Under the pieces are notes generated by a model. It saw only the letters and a list, made by a program, of their open reading frames with translations, searched no databases and was not told the origin of the DNA. The position numbers and the translations under genes are program-made. Of a stretch of DNA of 64,000 nt, positions 36,303 through 45,526 are shown piece by piece (positions within the stretch are counted from its first letter, which is position 1; the number at the start of each line of letters is the position of its first letter). This DNA comes from Williamsia limnetica (GTDB lineage Bacteria; Actinomycetota; Actinomycetes; Mycobacteriales; Mycobacteriaceae). The stretch lies in contig NZ_QJSP01000004.1 of the NCBI RefSeq assembly GCF_003217475.1, forward strand, positions 186,001 to 250,000, read 5' to 3'.

Positions 36303-36327
36303 GTCGTTGCATCAAAGTTGCAACGAC
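36303..36327. promoter_or_regulatory. 25-bp palindrome upstream of the aldehyde dehydrogenase
   Basis: Perfect 9-bp arms GTCGTTGCA and TGCAACGAC are separated by TCAAAGT. It lies 92 bp before the dehydrogenase ATG, in the gap to the divergent membrane protein at 36366. The shape suits a dimeric activator or repressor. The GAF-wHTH protein encoded at 41770-43086 is a candidate binder (inference). Confidence 0.65.
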
Positions 36328-36365
36328 GATCACAGGCCCCTGATCTGCCGGGATAACCTCATCGC

Positions 36366-37019
36366 GTGATCCGCCACAACGTGCGCTCCGAGTGTTGGGG
36401 GTTCGCGGTGGGATCGACTCTGTTCGCAGTCGGCTCGGCACCGGGATTCGCGCACTGGGCGGGGGCGCCTGCCGCGAACGTCTCCTTCTTCGTCGGATCG
36501 TGGTTCTTCACATTCGCCGCGTTCGTTCAGCTCCAACTGTGTGGTTCGCTGCGTGGTCCGACCGCCTCGATCGCCGGGTCGCCGCGCGTCGGACGAGAGG
36601 TCCACCGATCCGAGTGGTGGTCGGCGATGGTGCAGTTCGCCGGCACGATCGCGTTCAACATCAGCACCGGTGCGGTGTTCATCGTGCATTCCGTGGTCGA
36701 CGCCGACCGCTTCGGCTGGCGGCCGGATGTCTACGGATCCGCGGCCTTTTTGATCAGTTGTGGCCTGGCCGTGTTCGCCACCGAGCTCTACCGGCGCCGC
36801 GACGAGCCGGACGCTCCCGGCTGGACGGCCACTGTCCTGAACACCGCCGGCTCCATCGCCTTCGGCTTCTCCGCCGTCGCCGCCTACATCGACCCCGAGA
36901 CCGGGAAAGTCGTTGCACCCTTCGTGGGCCAGGCCGGCACGTTCATCGGAGCACTCTGCTTCTTGGCCGCCTCACTCGTTTCTCTGCCACGTAAGCCGGT
37001 GGGCGCGCTAGCGTCGTAA
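36366..37019 (+). CDS. Multi-pass membrane protein, unknown
   Basis: A 217-residue membrane protein that I do not assign to a named family. Six hydrophobic segments are visible, for example FAVGSTLFAVGSAPGFAHWAGA, VSFFVGSWFFTFAAFVQL, VQFAGTIAFNISTGAVFIVH and AGTFIGALCFLAASLVSL. Two motifs of the form MVQFAGTIAFNIS and VLNTAGSIAFGFS look like an internal repeat. The GTG at 36366 is the first possible start. It runs 4 bp ahead of the phosphodiesterase gene, so it is probably in the same transcript as that gene. Confidence 0.78.
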   Translation: MIRHNVRSECWGFAVGSTLFAVGSAPGFAHWAGAPAANVSFFVGSWFFTFAAFVQLQLCGSLRGPTASIAGSPRVGREVHRSEWWSAMVQFAGTIAFNISTGAVFIVHSVVDADRFGWRPDVYGSAAFLISCGLAVFATELYRRRDEPDAPGWTATVLNTAGSIAFGFSAVAAYIDPETGKVVAPFVGQAGTFIGALCFLAASLVSLPRKPVGALAS

Positions 37020-37023
37020 GACG

Positions 37024-38193
37024 ATGAGTGAACTCGATCCGCGCCACACCCTGCCGCCCCTGTCCTGCGTCCTCGAATCGGTGGCTGCCTCTCTGGGCGC
37101 CGCCGACCTCGACAACCGGTTGCAGCTGATTCCGGCCCAGTCGGCGACCGTCCTGTTGATCGACGGCCTGGGGGCCGAGCTGGTCGCGTCGCATCCCGAC
37201 GACGCTCCTCACCTCAATGCCGCAGGTCTCGCCGATTCGACAACCGTCGCCGCCGGGTTTCCTGCCACCACGGCGGTCAGTATCACCAGCCTGTCCACCG
37301 GTCGGTCGGCGGGCACGCACGGCATCCTCGGCTACACATTCCGCGCTGGAGGCAGCGACGCCGGAACGCCGGTCCTGAACACGCTCCGCTGGTGCGTGCA
37401 TGGCGACCACGACCACGACCTCCGAAAAACCGTTGTGCCCGAAGAGTTCCAGACACAGTCGACGATTTTCGAGCGGTGCCGCGCCCAAGGATTCGACACC
37501 GTCACCATCGTGCCCGGGTACCACGAGGGTTCCGGGCTCACCCGCGCCTCGTGGCGAGGCGCGAACAGGAGAACCGCGGCCGATCACCTCGACGAACTGC
37601 AGGCATCGATCCTCGCCGAGATGATGACCGCCGCGCCGACCCTGGCCTACGCGTACTACGGAGGTCTCGATCTCTCAGGCCACCTCGAGGGACCCGGGTC
37701 GCCGGCATGGCGTGAGCAATTGCGCCTCATCGACGCGATGGTCGGCGCTCTCGCAGACAAGCTGCCCGCCGGACGCCAGGTGGTGGTCACCGGCGACCAC
37801 GGGATGATCGACACCGCCGCAGGCCGTTTCGACCTCGATCTCCACCATGAATTGGCCTTCGGAGTGACAGCCATCGCCGGGGAAGCCCGGGTACGGCATG
37901 TGTATTCCGAAGCGGGGGCAGCCGGCGACGTCCTCGACACCTGGACAACCATGCTCGGTGACCGCGCAATCGTCATGCGCCGCGACGACGCCATCGACGC
38001 CGGCTGGTTCGGATCGACGGTAGCGGGCGACCACCGGGTTCGGATCGGCGATGTGGTGGCAGCTGCCCGCGGCGACACCGCCATGATCCGGTCGGTCGCC
38101 GAACCCCTCGAGTCGGCGCTCATCGGCCATCACGGTTCCTGGGATTCCGCCGAGCAGCTCGTCCCGGCCATCGTCCTCCGCGGCACGCGGTGA
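37024..38193 (+). CDS. Alkaline-phosphatase-superfamily phosphodiesterase / nucleotide pyrophosphatase
   Basis: A 389-residue enzyme of the type I phosphodiesterase group. Metal and nucleophile residues are visible: Asp in VLLIDGLGAEL, nucleophile Thr in FPATTAVSITSLSTG, then YYGGLDLSGHLEGPGS and VTGDHGMIDTA. The C-terminal HHGS block (IGHHGSWD) completes the metal site. No signal peptide is present, so it acts in the cytosol. It overlaps the UbiA gene by 4 bp (GTGA). The pair suggests action on a prenyl or nucleotide-linked substrate, but this is inference. Confidence 0.9.
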   Translation: MSELDPRHTLPPLSCVLESVAASLGAADLDNRLQLIPAQSATVLLIDGLGAELVASHPDDAPHLNAAGLADSTTVAAGFPATTAVSITSLSTGRSAGTHGILGYTFRAGGSDAGTPVLNTLRWCVHGDHDHDLRKTVVPEEFQTQSTIFERCRAQGFDTVTIVPGYHEGSGLTRASWRGANRRTAADHLDELQASILAEMMTAAPTLAYAYYGGLDLSGHLEGPGSPAWREQLRLIDAMVGALADKLPAGRQVVVTGDHGMIDTAAGRFDLDLHHELAFGVTAIAGEARVRHVYSEAGAAGDVLDTWTTMLGDRAIVMRRDDAIDAGWFGSTVAGDHRVRIGDVVAAARGDTAMIRSVAEPLESALIGHHGSWDSAEQLVPAIVLRGTR

Positions 38194-38999
38194 ACCAGCC
38201 ACGGATCGGGGGCGCGGTTGCACTGATCCGTGCAAGCCACGCTGTCCCCGCTGTCGCGGTCACCCTGTTCACCGGCCTGCTGGCTGCCTCCGACGGCGCC
38301 GACAGCCGGACACTGATCGCCATCGTGGTCGCCATCTTCAGCGGTCAACTCCTCATCGGGTGGACCAACGACTTCCTCGACCGCAATCGTGACCGGCAAG
38401 TCGGCCGCTCCGACAAGCCCTTGGCGACAGGCGAACTCTCCTCCCGCACCGTGGTCGTCGCGATCACGGTCGCCGTCATCACCTGCGTGGTGAGCTCGCT
38501 CGCCTGCGGGTGGGCTGCGGGTACGGTCCACCTCGTGCTGGGAGTTGGATCCGGGCTCGCCTACAACGCGTACTTCAAGGCGACGGTGCTGTCGTGGATT
38601 CCGTACTTCATCGCGTTCGGCTCGCTGCCGGTCATTGCCTCGCTCGCGGTGCACCCCGGTGAATTGCCGCCCGCGTGGATGGTCGCAGGGGCGGCGCTGC
38701 TTGGCGTCGGCGCGCATCTGCTCAACGCACTGCCCGACCTCGACGACGACGCCGCGACCGGGATCGAGGGACTCCCCCACCGGCTCGGCAAGAAGCGGGT
38801 ACCGCTGGTCGCTGCCGCCCTCATGGTGACCGCGACCGCCCTGCTGGTCGTCGCCAACTCGTCGACCTGGTGGCTGTGGGTGGGGCTGGCGGTGGTCGTG
38901 GTGACGTCGGGCGCCACGATGCGGATGCCGGGCCGCGCGCCGTTCTACGGCGCCATCACCGTCGCGGCGATCAACGTCGCGATGCTGCTCCTGATCTGA
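38190..38999 (+). CDS. UbiA-family prenyltransferase
   Basis: A 269-residue membrane prenyltransferase with eight or nine helices. The first Asp-rich motif is WTNDFLDRNRDRQVGRSDKP, and the second is LLNALPDLDDDAATGIEGLP. Substrates of this family range from quinone precursors to sugar or aromatic acceptors; the substrate here cannot be read. It starts at GTG 38190 inside the stop of the phosphodiesterase gene and is translationally coupled with it. The same pairing occurs in actinobacterial chromosomes and recalls part of the cyanobacterial ebo cluster (EboC-like plus phosphatase). Confidence 0.93.
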   Translation: MNQPRIGGAVALIRASHAVPAVAVTLFTGLLAASDGADSRTLIAIVVAIFSGQLLIGWTNDFLDRNRDRQVGRSDKPLATGELSSRTVVVAITVAVITCVVSSLACGWAAGTVHLVLGVGSGLAYNAYFKATVLSWIPYFIAFGSLPVIASLAVHPGELPPAWMVAGAALLGVGAHLLNALPDLDDDAATGIEGLPHRLGKKRVPLVAAALMVTATALLVVANSSTWWLWVGLAVVVVTSGATMRMPGRAPFYGAITVAAINVAMLLLI

Positions 39000-39047
39000 T
39001 CCGGGCTGACCCTGATCCGATTCCGACGATTCGGCTAGCGTGATCAG

Positions 39048-40277
39048 ATGCCCGTTCCCACCATCCTCGCCGGGCGCTACCGCCTCCGCGATCTCCTGGG
39101 TCACGGCGGAATGGGCGACGTCTACGACGCATGGGATGAGCGGTTGGGGCGCCCGATCGCCGTCAAGGTGCTCCGGCCCGAGTTCGCCGACAGCGCCGAC
39201 GTCCGCATCCGCTTCGAGAGTGAAGCGAGCACGGCCGCCACCCTCAACCACCCCAACGTGGTCTCCGTATACGACAGCGGTGAGGACCAGGGCGTCCTGT
39301 TCATCGTCATGGAACGGTTGCCCGGCCGCACCCTGTCCGACGAGATCGAGGCGGGGCCCATGGCGCCCGATCGGATCCGCACCGTCCTGTCCGACGTCTT
39401 GTCCGCGATCGCCGCCGCGCACGCGGCGGGCATCCTGCACCGCGACATCAAGCCGGGGAACGTGCTGTTCTCGTCCGCAGGCATCGTCAAGGTCGCCGAC
39501 TTCGGGATCGCCAAAACCGCCGATTCCGCCCATACGGCCACCGGTGAGGTGCTGGGTACTGTCGCGTACCTGAGCCCCCAGCGCATCGAAGGCCGACCTG
39601 CCACCGCGGGCGACGACCTCTACGCCGTGGGAGTTGTCGGATACGAGGCCATCACCGGGCGCCGCCCCTTCGCCGGCGACAACATCGCTTCGATGGCGCG
39701 AAACATCCTGCAGCATCGCCCCGAACCCATCGCCGCCATCCGCTCCAACGTGGATCCCGCGCTGGTTCACGCGATCGAGCGGGCGATGGCGCCCGATCCG
39801 GCAGCACGGTTTCCCACAGCGGGGGCAATGCTGGGAGTTCTACACGCTCGCTCGGTGCCGGGGCCAGCGCCGGTGCCTGGGCCGGGGCCGTTGACGGGGA
39901 CGATCCCGTTCGCGGCTCCACCGCCCGGGCCCGCCCTGCCCCCGACTCGCGCGACGCCGTCTCCTCCCACGTCCGGTCGGCGGCCACTACTCATCGCCGG
40001 GGTGATCGCTGCCGTGGTCGCCGTGCTGCTCATCGGTGTGGTGGTGCTCGCCTCCCGAGGCAGCGACAGCCCTGCGACGTCGCCGTCGGGCATCCCGTCG
40101 TCGACAACGACGGCTCCGGCGCCCCCCGCCACGGGCGAGACGCCCCTCGATGACCCCACCACGACGGACACGGCGCCGGTGGTGGTTCCCGTTCCTGACT
40201 CCACCGACAACGGGAACGGGAGTGAGAACGGCAACGGCAACGAGAAGAAGCCCAAGAAGGACGACGACAAGAACTGA
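39048..40277 (+). CDS. Membrane Ser/Thr protein kinase
   Basis: A 409-residue Hanks-type kinase. The kinase domain (about 9-265) has the P-loop LLGHGGMGDVYDAWDE, Lys in IAVKVLRPE, HRDIKPGN and DFG. The activation segment ends VAYLSPQRIEG, so the usual Glu of the APE motif is Gln. A Pro-rich stretch, one membrane helix (LLIAGVIAAVVAVLLIGVVVL) and a short Thr/Pro-rich then Asn-Gly/Lys-rich extracellular tail follow. No PASTA repeats are present. It is read in the same direction as nhaA but separated by 176 bp. Confidence 0.94.
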   Translation: MPVPTILAGRYRLRDLLGHGGMGDVYDAWDERLGRPIAVKVLRPEFADSADVRIRFESEASTAATLNHPNVVSVYDSGEDQGVLFIVMERLPGRTLSDEIEAGPMAPDRIRTVLSDVLSAIAAAHAAGILHRDIKPGNVLFSSAGIVKVADFGIAKTADSAHTATGEVLGTVAYLSPQRIEGRPATAGDDLYAVGVVGYEAITGRRPFAGDNIASMARNILQHRPEPIAAIRSNVDPALVHAIERAMAPDPAARFPTAGAMLGVLHARSVPGPAPVPGPGPLTGTIPFAAPPPGPALPPTRATPSPPTSGRRPLLIAGVIAAVVAVLLIGVVVLASRGSDSPATSPSGIPSSTTTAPAPPATGETPLDDPTTTDTAPVVVPVPDSTDNGNGSENGNGNEKKPKKDDDKN

Positions 40278-40453
40278 CCGGCGGCACCACACTGTGCCGT
40301 CCACGAATTGTGGGTCGCCGCGACCGGCCGGTAGGGTTTGGACCGGTGTGCCGGGAAGTCTGGTCGGCCGCGCGCTGAAGGTCCCGCTGATGGCGGGTGG
40401 TGCGTGTTGCTCTTGTCCCGATCGACGACAACCGCGTCATGAGGTGGTTCTCC

Positions 40454-41767
40454 ATGCCCGACAACAACTCTCAGCAACCCCGCAACACCCTGTTCGCACG
40501 GGGATCCTGGTCCGAGACCGCACGTATCTCCGACATCCTCCGCAAAGAAACCGTCGGCGGCGCCCTGCTGCTGGTCGCCACCGTCATCGCCCTGGTCTGG
40601 GCCAATTCGCCCTGGTCGGATTCGTACAGCGACCTCGGTGCGTTGCACGTCGGGACCGATGCCCTGGGCGTGCACCTTGATCTGTCGCTGGCCACCTGGG
40701 CTGCCGACGGGTTGCTCGCGATCTTCTTCTTCGTCGTGGGCCTCGAACTCAAACGCGAGTTCGTCGCAGGCGACCTGCGCGATCCTGCTCGCGCCGCGCT
40801 TCCGATCGCTGCCGCGGTCGGCGGCATGATCGTGCCCGCCGTCATCTTCGTCGCGTTCACCGCACACGTCGGCGACGGCGCGATGAAGGGCTGGGCCATC
40901 CCGACCGCCACCGACATCGCGTTCGCCGTCGCGGTCCTGGCGGTCATCTCCACCCATCTGCCCGCTGCCCTGCGGACCTTCTTGCTCACCTTGGCCGTCG
41001 TCGATGACCTGCTCGCCATCTCTGTGATCGCGTTCTTCTACAGCGAAGACCTCAAGCCGAGCGCTCTGCTCATCGCCCTGATACCGCTCGCACTCTTCGC
41101 GTTCTGCGTGCAGCGACGGATCAGGTCATGGTGGATTCTCATCCCGTTGGCCGTCCTGACGTGGGTCTTCGTCCACGAATCCGGCATCCATGCCACCGTC
41201 GCCGGCGTCGTGCTCGGCTTCACCGTTCCCGTCCTGCGGAGCCAGGCTGCGGGCGGGCCCGACGCCGGGCCGGGGCTGGCGGAGCATTTCGAACACCGGA
41301 TCCGGCCGATCTCCGCCGGGGTGGCGATTCCGATCTTCGCGTTCTTCGCCGCAGGCGTCACCATCGGAGGGCTCGGGGGGCTCACCGATGCACTCACCGA
41401 TCCCATCGCGTTGGGGATCGTGTGCGGTCTCGTCGTCGGCAAGACAGTAGGCATCTTCGGCACCACCCGGTTGCTCTCCTCCGTGAGCCGGGCGTCGCTC
41501 GATGCCAGCGTCAAGTGGATCGACGTCGCAGGCATCTCCATGCTTGCCGGCATCGGCTTCACCGTGTCCCTGCTCATCGGCGATCTCGCCTACGGCTTGG
41601 GATCCGAACGGGACGAACACGTCAAGATCGGCGTCCTCGTCGGATCACTGCTCGCAGCCCTCCTGGCGTCGATGGTCCTGCGGGCGAGAAACCGTCACTA
41701 CCGCGCGATCCGCGAGCAGGAAGAGCGCGACGACGACCACGACGGGATCCCCGACATCTACCAGTGA
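40454..41767 (+). CDS. nhaA: Na+/H+ antiporter NhaA
   Basis: A 437-residue NhaA-type antiporter exchanging external H+ for internal Na+ in the cell membrane. Eleven to twelve segments are predicted. The hallmarks are [18 protein letters not shown] near the N-terminus, [16 protein letters not shown] and the paired Asp in [18 protein letters not shown]. The second half has [18 protein letters not shown] and [19 protein letters not shown]. The ATG at 40454 follows AGGTGG; an ATG at 40439 and a GTG at 40397 are further upstream. The C-terminal tail is charged with an Asp/His run ([15 protein letters not shown]). Confidence 0.95.
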   Translation: MPDNNSQQPRNTLFARGSWSETARISDILRKETVGGALLLVATVIALVWANSPWSDSYSDLGALHVGTDALGVHLDLSLATWAADGLLAIFFFVVGLELKREFVAGDLRDPARAALPIAAAVGGMIVPAVIFVAFTAHVGDGAMKGWAIPTATDIAFAVAVLAVISTHLPAALRTFLLTLAVVDDLLAISVIAFFYSEDLKPSALLIALIPLALFAFCVQRRIRSWWILIPLAVLTWVFVHESGIHATVAGVVLGFTVPVLRSQAAGGPDAGPGLAEHFEHRIRPISAGVAIPIFAFFAAGVTIGGLGGLTDALTDPIALGIVCGLVVGKTVGIFGTTRLLSSVSRASLDASVKWIDVAGISMLAGIGFTVSLLIGDLAYGLGSERDEHVKIGVLVGSLLAALLASMVLRARNRHYRAIREQEERDDDHDGIPDIYQ

Positions 41768-41769
41768 GT

Positions 41770-43086
41770 TCAGATGCCGAAGCGACGATCCAGAAGTCGT
41801 ACGCGGCCTTTGACGAGAGCTTCGTCGCTGTGGCCCGGGGTCAGGGTCTGCGCCCAGCGCCGCCACGCGGCCAGATCCTCCCGGCCGTGGACCGACCCCG
41901 TCCAGGCCCTCAGCAATTCGGGATCGCGGGCGGTCAGCACCGCCGACCGCAGGTCTTCTTTGAGTTCTTCGAAAAGGTCCCCGAGACCCGGTGCCAGCGA
42001 CGCCGACAGCAGACCACCGCGACCGAACTTCTCGATGGCTCCGGACACATCGCCGGTCCGCAGCATGCGCCGCACCTGGCTGATGTCGGAGTCGACGGGC
42101 AGAGTCAACCGGTACGGCCTGGACGCGACGAGGTCGGCCCCGAGGTCACGGCGCAGCCGGGAGATCTCTGCGCGCACGGTGACCGGATCGATCCCGTCTT
42201 CGGCGAGCATGGTGGCGATCTCCTCGGTCCCGAGCCCGTCCGGGTACTCGCCGAGCAGCACCAAGATCTCTGCGTGCCGCCGCGACAACCGCAGCGCCGG
42301 ACCGTCGCCGGTACGCCAGAAGTAGCGGTCGCCGTCGAGGACGAGCAGCGTCGGACCCGCGGGCGCAGGTATCGCGGGGCCGCCCGCGGTGAGGGTCCGC
42401 ACCCTGAGCTCACTCTCGACCGCCGCGACCACCGACTTCACCATCGACAGCGCGAACGGTGCCGCCACGCGCTCGCCGCCGGTGACATCGATGACCCCGA
42501 TGACTGCGCCGGTCACCGGATCGTGGACCGGCGCCGCGACGCAGTTCCACTCCTGGACGGGCACCGAAAAGTGCTCCGCGCCAAAGATCTGTACCCCGTG
42601 ATCGACCTCCAGGGCCAGGCCAGGAGCATTGGTGCCTGCGACACGCTCTGCCCACAACGCTCCTTCGACAAAGTTGATGTCGCCGGCCTGATCCCTCGCT
42701 TTGTGGTCACCCTCTACCCACAACAGCCGACCCACGTCATCGGTGAGCGCCACCACTACGCCGGAGTCGGAGACTTCATCGAGCATGAGCGAACGCACCA
42801 GCGGGTAGGCGGCCGCCATGGGATGGCGAGCGCGGTACTCGAGGAAGTCGTTCCACGACATGTCGCCGTCGTCGACCATGCCCGACGGATTGACACCACC
42901 TTTGACCGACCGCATCCACGAATCGCGGACGACCGAGCGGACCGAGGTCGGGCCGGTGGCAGGGGCAAGGGTTCCGGTCTGGACGAACAGCTCGTGCGCA
43001 CGGCGGACCTGGGCGAGCCGGGTCGCCGGGTCCTCGCCGGGACCAAGAGCGGTCCAGAAGTCCCGCGTGGGTGCGGTCTCGCCCAT
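41770..43086 (-). CDS. GAF-domain transcriptional regulator with winged helix (AcoR-like sensor part)
   Basis: A 438-residue regulator. The N-terminal 65 residues are typical of AcoR-like activators (VRRAHELFVQTG, SVVRDSWMRSVKGGV), and a GAF-like domain follows (about 85-230: VVVALTDDVGRLLWVEGDHKA, GTNAPGLALEVDHGVQIFGAEHF). Then comes a winged-helix region (about 275-345: LRLSRRHAEILVLLGEYPDGLGTEEIATML). There is no sigma-54 AAA domain. Such proteins lie beside aldehyde dehydrogenase genes in Rhodococcus and Gordonia. Control of the dehydrogenase at 34688 is plausible though 5.5 kb away. Confidence 0.88.
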   Translation of the reverse strand: MGETAPTRDFWTALGPGEDPATRLAQVRRAHELFVQTGTLAPATGPTSVRSVVRDSWMRSVKGGVNPSGMVDDGDMSWNDFLEYRARHPMAAAYPLVRSLMLDEVSDSGVVVALTDDVGRLLWVEGDHKARDQAGDINFVEGALWAERVAGTNAPGLALEVDHGVQIFGAEHFSVPVQEWNCVAAPVHDPVTGAVIGVIDVTGGERVAAPFALSMVKSVVAAVESELRVRTLTAGGPAIPAPAGPTLLVLDGDRYFWRTGDGPALRLSRRHAEILVLLGEYPDGLGTEEIATMLAEDGIDPVTVRAEISRLRRDLGADLVASRPYRLTLPVDSDISQVRRMLRTGDVSGAIEKFGRGGLLSASLAPGLGDLFEELKEDLRSAVLTARDPELLRAWTGSVHGREDLAAWRRWAQTLTPGHSDEALVKGRVRLLDRRFGI

Positions 43087-43135
43087 CGGTACTCTCCCAT
43101 CCCGGCTTCGGCCATCTGTTCAATTGTGCACCACC

Positions 43136-45307
43136 TCACACCTGTGCAGGTATGACCTGGCGATCCGATGGCTGGTTGAGGCTCGCGCCCATACTTTGTG
43201 GCGCGTCGGATCGGGTCCGCAGCGGCCACCAGGCGCGGTGGCCGAGGAGAACCAGGATCGAGGGCAGCAAGAGCAACCTGACGATGGTCGCATCGATGAG
43301 AATGGCCACCGCGAGTCCGACGCCCATCTGCTTCATCTCCACCATGCTCTGTGCGGCGAAAAGCGCGAACACCGACACCATCACCAGCGCCGCGCTGGTC
43401 ACGACTCCGGCGGTCTGGGTGACCCCGGCCCGGACAGCCACCGTCGGCGGCAGTCCCTTGTCGATTCCCTCTTTGATCCGGCTGAGCACGAACACGTGAT
43501 AGTCCATCGAGAGGCCCACCAGCACCGCGAGCATGAACATCGGGATCCACTCGACGACGGTGCCGTTGGAGGTGAAGTCGAGGAAGCCCTCTGCCCAGGT
43601 GTGCTGGAAGACCAGCGCGAGCACACCGAATGCGGCTCCGACCGACATGAGGTTCAACACGGTCGACACGACCGCGATCACCGGGCTCCGGAAGGTCGCG
43701 ATCAGCATCAGCATGGTGAGGGTCAAGATCACCGCGACCACGATCGGCAGACCGTCCGACTGGACCTTCGTGGTGTCGTACTGCTCTGCGACGTCGCCGC
43801 CGACCGCGAACTCCGCCCCTTGCACCGAATCGACGCGTTCGGGAACCACGGTGTCCCGCAGGTCGAGTAGTGCGTCCGTTGTCCTGGAATCGTTCGGCGG
43901 GTAGGTACTCGCCAGATCGAGGACGGTGGTGACGCCGGAAGCCGAGGTGATCATCGGTGCGGTGACGGTCCACGCGCCACTGTCTGTCGCCGCGGCACCG
44001 ACCTCGTTCAGGGCCGTCGCAACGGCCGCGGGATCGCCGCCATGGACGACGACTCGCACCGAAGGCCCTTCGGACGGGAACTGCTCGTTCAACTGCTGGG
44101 CGACCTGGACCTCGGGAAGATCCTGCGGCAGGGTGTCGAGTCCGGCGCCGCGCAGGGTCATCGAGAACGCGGGGACTGCGAGAGCGATCATCACGACGAG
44201 ACCGGCCAGCAGCGCGGTCATCGGCCTGCGGATGACGGGTCCGATTATGCGGGACGAAATGCCTCCTTCGCCGATCCGGTCATTGACCCGCCACAGAAGC
44301 GGCACCCGTGGGCGATCGACCCACTTACCCAGCTTCGCCAGCAGGGCAGGCAGCACGGTGAGTGATCCGACCACCGCAACCGCAACGACGATGATGGCTG
44401 CCGTCGCGAGCGAGTTGAAGGTGGCACTGCCGAGCACGTAGACCCCCGCCAGTGACGCGATGACTGCGACGCCGGAGACGATGATCGAGTGTCCCGACGT
44501 GGCCGCGGCGATCTCGACGGCATCGATCGTGTTGTGCCCCTTGCGGCGTTCCTCCCGTTCGCGTTTTAGGTAGAACAGCGAATAGTCCACTCCCACAGCC
44601 ATACCGATGAGCATCACCACCGACGATGCGGTCATCTCAGACGGAACCAGGTACGAGATGGGCGCGTAGATGCCGATCGTCGCCACGACGGAGGTGATCG
44701 CCAGCAGCACCGGGATTCCGGCCGCTATGAGCGCACCGAAGGCGAAGAGCATGATGCCGAGCGTGATCGGGATGCTGATCATCTCTGCCGAGAGCAGATC
44801 GTCGGCGACCCGTTCATTGATGGCTTCATCGGCCGAGATGTCGCCGAACTGGCCGATGGTGAGGTTCGGATGGTCAGCCGTGATCGTCGTGACCGCGGCG
44901 TTGATATCGGTGATCGAAGGGTCTTCGTCGGCCGGCGGTGCCCGCAGCGCTATCGACGACAACAGCGTTCCCTCGGGCGAGAACACTGGCGCAGACATCT
45001 CCTGTACCTCGCCGGATCCGGCGAGTTCCGCTGCGAGCTGATCCGCGGCGGCCACAGCTTCGGCACGGTCCCCGGTGATCAGCACGTACTCGGTGTCGGG
45101 CGCAGCGAGTCCCGCATCGTGAATCATCTGATCCGCCCGGCCGGACTGCCCGACCCGATAGTCGGCGTCGTCGGTGACCTGGGTCTGGATCAACGCGCTG
45201 CAAGCCACTGCCGCGATCACCAGCGCCAGCCACAGACCTATTGCGCGCCAGGGATTGTGCGCACTCCAACGGGCCACCGCCTGGGGTCCCCGCGTCATTC
45301 TTCCCAT
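43136..45307 (-). CDS. MMPL-type RND transporter
   Basis: A 723-residue transporter of the MMPL/RND family with two repeats. Each has one leading segment, a soluble extracellular loop (about 40-180 and 400-540) and a five-segment bundle. Membrane hallmarks are VVMLIGMAVGVDYSLFYLKRE and MLAVLVGLSMDYHVFVLSRIKEG, both of the GVDYS-like proton-relay type. It exports lipids or lipophilic drugs in mycobacteria. The ATG at 45307 has an AAGGAG site 5 bases upstream; an earlier frame extension has no site. It is divergent from the third two-component pair at 45527. Confidence 0.93.
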   Translation of the reverse strand: MGRMTRGPQAVARWSAHNPWRAIGLWLALVIAAVACSALIQTQVTDDADYRVGQSGRADQMIHDAGLAAPDTEYVLITGDRAEAVAAADQLAAELAGSGEVQEMSAPVFSPEGTLLSSIALRAPPADEDPSITDINAAVTTITADHPNLTIGQFGDISADEAINERVADDLLSAEMISIPITLGIMLFAFGALIAAGIPVLLAITSVVATIGIYAPISYLVPSEMTASSVVMLIGMAVGVDYSLFYLKREREERRKGHNTIDAVEIAAATSGHSIIVSGVAVIASLAGVYVLGSATFNSLATAAIIVVAVAVVGSLTVLPALLAKLGKWVDRPRVPLLWRVNDRIGEGGISSRIIGPVIRRPMTALLAGLVVMIALAVPAFSMTLRGAGLDTLPQDLPEVQVAQQLNEQFPSEGPSVRVVVHGGDPAAVATALNEVGAAATDSGAWTVTAPMITSASGVTTVLDLASTYPPNDSRTTDALLDLRDTVVPERVDSVQGAEFAVGGDVAEQYDTTKVQSDGLPIVVAVILTLTMLMLIATFRSPVIAVVSTVLNLMSVGAAFGVLALVFQHTWAEGFLDFTSNGTVVEWIPMFMLAVLVGLSMDYHVFVLSRIKEGIDKGLPPTVAVRAGVTQTAGVVTSAALVMVSVFALFAAQSMVEMKQMGVGLAVAILIDATIVRLLLLPSILVLLGHRAWWPLRTRSDAPQSMGASLNQPSDRQVIPAQV

Positions 45308-45526
45308 GTGATCTCCTTGTGCAGGAGGCGGCGTCCGCCTCGGTGGCACACCCGGTGGATTCCGGGCTGTCCTCAAGGTTGCTCGGAACACCGGCGCTGG
45401 TCAGGAGCCCTGGAACCCCCTGCCGGTGGTGAATAATCCGACCACGGGGGTAGACCTGGCACTACTGTGTTCCCCCGGGAGATGCGGTCATCATGAAGTC
45501 CTCATCCCAGGCGAGAAAGGCCCGCT

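Noticed and set aside
38130-39770. 546-codon minus-strand frame over UbiA and kinase
   Set aside because: Antisense shadow of recognised genes, His/Asp/Gly-rich with no domain.
41128-43155. 675-codon plus-strand frame overlapping nhaA and the GAF regulator
   Set aside because: Out of frame with nhaA and antisense to the GAF regulator; low-complexity Arg-rich translation.
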